Source of the DNA: Annulohypoxylon bovei var. microspora
Taxonomy: Eukaryota; Ascomycota; Sordariomycetes; Xylariales; Hypoxylaceae
DNA length: 64,000 nucleotides
Reading direction: 5' to 3'
NCBI GenBank assembly: GCA_022836615.1
Contig: MU405326.1
Location: 65,566-129,565 of the forward strand
The notes under the pieces were generated by a model that saw nothing but the letters and a program-made list of their open reading frames with translations, had not been told where the DNA came from and ran no database searches. Position 1 is the stretch's first letter, and each line of letters starts with the position of its first letter. This document shows positions 61,916 through 64,000 of this stretch, piece by piece. The position numbers and the translations under genes were made by a program.

Positions 61916-62099
61916 TTGGAAAATGGAAAAGGTTATGTTTAATAAAGTAAAAAGTACATGGGTATATATTTAAAAATTAAAAAAAAATATTTAAATTAAT
62001 TATACGAATAAATAAATAAAAATTTTTTATTTTAAAATAAATATTAATATATATATTTTTAAGTTTATATTTAAATAATTTTTTTTTAATAAATTTAAT
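61916..62099. repeat. AT-rich hypermutated block, right edge (first part)
   Basis: The composition switches to nearly pure A and T near 61916-61970, just before the foldback element. It resembles the left-hand block and continues on the far side of the element, as though one older block had been split by the insertion. Confidence 0.8.
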
Positions 62100-62149
62100 G
62101 AGCAATGTTAAATCCGCTGTATGGATGTCGTGGGTTTCGTCCGCTGTAT
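62100..62149 (+). repeat. left terminal inverted repeat, 50 bp
   Basis: It begins GAGCAATGTT and is the exact reverse complement of 62775-62824. Confidence 0.92.
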
Positions 62150-62774
62150 GGGGGGTGTCGAAAGGTACTTCAAGTCCCATACAAATCGCCATACAATTGA
62201 AGGTACCAACAGCCGACGAAATTCAGTCAATTCAGCCTACTTTTCCCCCACACCCACCTATACACCCCGATTTAATCTCCCCTTTCTCCCCTTCCTGCCC
62301 CTTCAATCCCCCGTCAAATTTCTTATAATTACATAATTAGATAGATCTCGAAAAGCGCGTTCAATTGATCTAGGTTGCATCCCTTAGAAACGTTTTTGTG
62401 GCTGGCAAGTCAAGTGGAAAGATAATTGCATGTAGGGCAAGAAGGCCTACGCGAAGGGTATTGCGGGGACCAACTTATTAAGAACTTCAAGATGCACCAG
62501 CTTTCAACCCGATTTGCCACCCATACAGCTATTTGTAAGGGATGTAACCTGAACCATTCAAAAGCGCTTTTTTAGAACTATCTAATTGTGTAATTATAAG
62601 AAATTTGAAGCTGGGTTGAAAGGGTGGGAAACGTTGGATTGGGAGGCTTTAGCTGGGTGTGGGCGCGTGGATTTTTTTAAGTTCAATTGAAGGGCGCTCG
62701 GGGTGGGCATTGAAGATACCTGCGTTTGTATGGGGATTTGTATGCGGGGAAAGGTACCATAAATGCCGGGCCTA

Positions 62775-62824
62775 ATACAGCGGACGAAACCCACGACATC
62801 CATACAGCGGATTTAACATTGCTC
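62775..62824 (-). repeat. right terminal inverted repeat, 50 bp
   Basis: It ends AACATTGCTC and is the exact reverse complement of 62100-62149. Confidence 0.92.
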
Positions 62825-64000
62825 TTAAAAAAATAAAATAATATTTTTATAATTTTTAATTAAATAATTTTAAATATATAAATTTTAATAAATTACACGT
62901 TATATTTTATATAAAATAAAATATTATATCGTTATTTTTAATATTATTATTATAACCGGTTATATATAATATTTTTAAAACGTTTTAAAATTAATATTTT
63001 ATATAATTTTTTAAATATTTATATTAATATTAATTTAATAATAATATAATTTAAATGTAACGGTTTTTATAAATAATAATAAATTTGTGTTATATAAAAT
63101 TAAAAATAAAGTTATTTTTATTAATAAAAAAAAAAAAAAAATAATAATTTTTTATTTTTAAAATTACGATATTTATGTTTAAAAGTATAAATTAAATTAA
63201 TTAACATAAAAACCTTTTTTATACGTGTTTTAATAACTTTTATAATTTATTTAAAATTATTAATAATTTTATTATAAAAATTTACGTTTATTACGTTTAT
63301 AATTATAATATAAACTTACGTTAATTTTTATTTTAATTAATTTTTTAAGTTTTTAACTTATAATAATATTTTTTTCTTTTGTTTTTTAAAGCTTATAATC
63401 GTAAAAGTTTTTTTATTTACTTCGTTTTTTGCTTCGAATTATTAATAAAACATTTTTAAAACCTTCGTATTTTTTAATTTTTTTTAAAGCTTTTATATTA
63501 ATTTTATATAACTTTTTTATTTAATTAATACCATTTTACGTATACTTTATTTTTTACGTTTACTTTTTAATTATAAAATTTCCTTAATAATATATTTAAA
63601 GTTTTCGTTATTTTAATTAATAAAAAATAATAATAAATTTATAATTATTAATTTAAATAATTTAATGTAAAATTATAATTAAATTTTTATAAATATATTT
63701 AATTTTATTATATAAAAGTTAATTACTTTAATTATTTTATATTTTATATGTAATTAAGAAATTTTTTTTTTAAATTATAATATTATAATATTTTTTAAGT
63801 TTAATTAAATTTTATTATTTATTTTATATTTAAAGCTTTTTAATTAAAATTAATTTATTATACGTTTTATACGTTTTTAAATTATAATTATAATAATTTA
63901 AATGTATTTATTAACTTTTTTAATTTTAATTATAAAATCCACGATTTATTATTTTTTAAATGATTTATTTAAAACTTTATTAATAATTTATTTAATTAAA
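62825..64000. repeat. AT-rich hypermutated block, right edge (second part)
   Basis: Almost pure A and T to the end of the window, with no meaningful reading frame. Remaining cytosines are again often CpG (for example near 63061, 63170 and 63280-63310), though less exclusively than in the left block. It is probably a degraded repeat. Confidence 0.83.

Larger units (their letters stand above)
62100..62824. mobile_element. foldback / MITE-like element with long inverted repeats
   Basis: The ends are perfect inverted repeats of 50 bp (62100-62149 and 62775-62824). Inside each, the word TCCGCTGTATGG (the outermost end of the second copy differs) occurs twice, a layout typical of transposase-binding sites. 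Inverted similarity continues inward, for example 62316-62344 against 62578-62606 with a single mismatch, so most of the 725 bp is one large imperfect hairpin around an approximately 130-bp centre. No coding capacity is seen, so it is non-autonomous. Flanks contain TTAA on both sides (62095-62098, 62825-62828) with a one-base offset on the left, a possible target duplication. Base composition is normal although the surroundings are AT-only, meaning it entered after the block was mutated or escaped mutation. Confidence 0.82.

Noticed and set aside
62098..62336. Short coding frames inside the foldback element
   Set aside because: They arise from the terminal repeat sequence itself (the same MDVVGFVRC start appears from both arms) and show no protein family.
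1..64000. tRNA, rRNA and CRISPR features
   Set aside because: I looked for tRNA B-box-like GGTTCGA words with pairing arms and for regularly spaced repeats and found none convincing; CRISPR arrays are not expected in a fungus.

Overview
The window comes from a filamentous ascomycete nuclear genome, most likely Pezizomycotina/Sordariomycetes. The reasons are many 45-220 bp GT-AG introns with CTAAC/CTGAC-like branch points, fungal-type gene architectures (LSD1 with SWIRM and HMG-box, MED14 with DEIRHITEGF start, CRH-type GH16, CYP52-like P450, DUF7053) and extremely AT-rich blocks at both window ends that look like hypermutated (RIP-type) repeats. Coding regions are split, so most genes below were assembled by hand from reading frames, splice sites and phase agreement.

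Layout. 1-1290 is an AT-only block. 1938-18181 carries PMR1 Ca2+/Mn2+ ATPase (+), a possible small gene (-), an aldo/keto reductase that has lost catalytic residues (-), Mediator subunit 14 (+), a DUF7053 protein (+) and a trypsin-like protease with an unusual repeat-bearing hydrophobic C-terminal half (-). 18182-25752 is a 7.5-kb stretch with no gene I can support. 25753-48161 is a dense housekeeping section: an unknown Ser-rich protein (+), CaM-kinase-like kinase (-), UBE2W-type E2 (+), VPS33 (+), LSD1-type demethylase (+), ATP synthase gamma (-) and DNA topoisomerase I (+). 49023-60955 is more accessory: ARO8-like aminotransferase (-), CRH-like GH16 (-), a divergent pair of multipass membrane protein genes I could only see after splicing (55479-56779 - and 57182-57816 +), and a cytochrome P450 (-). 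61916-64000 is a second AT-only block, interrupted by a 725-bp foldback/MITE-like element (62100-62824) with 50-bp perfect terminal inverted repeats.

The genes do not form one pathway. Functional themes are core nuclear processes (MED14, LSD1, TOP1), secretory/vacuolar trafficking (PMR1, VPS33), mitochondrial energy (ATP3) and a set of GC3-rich accessory genes (DUF7053, protease, aminotransferase, P450). The most unusual items are the protease with its repeated EEGFF-type modules, the foldback element sitting unmutated inside hypermutated DNA, the CpG-sparing composition of that DNA, the divergent membrane-protein pair, and the apparently dead aldo/keto reductase. Exon joins are deduced by eye and need transcript support.
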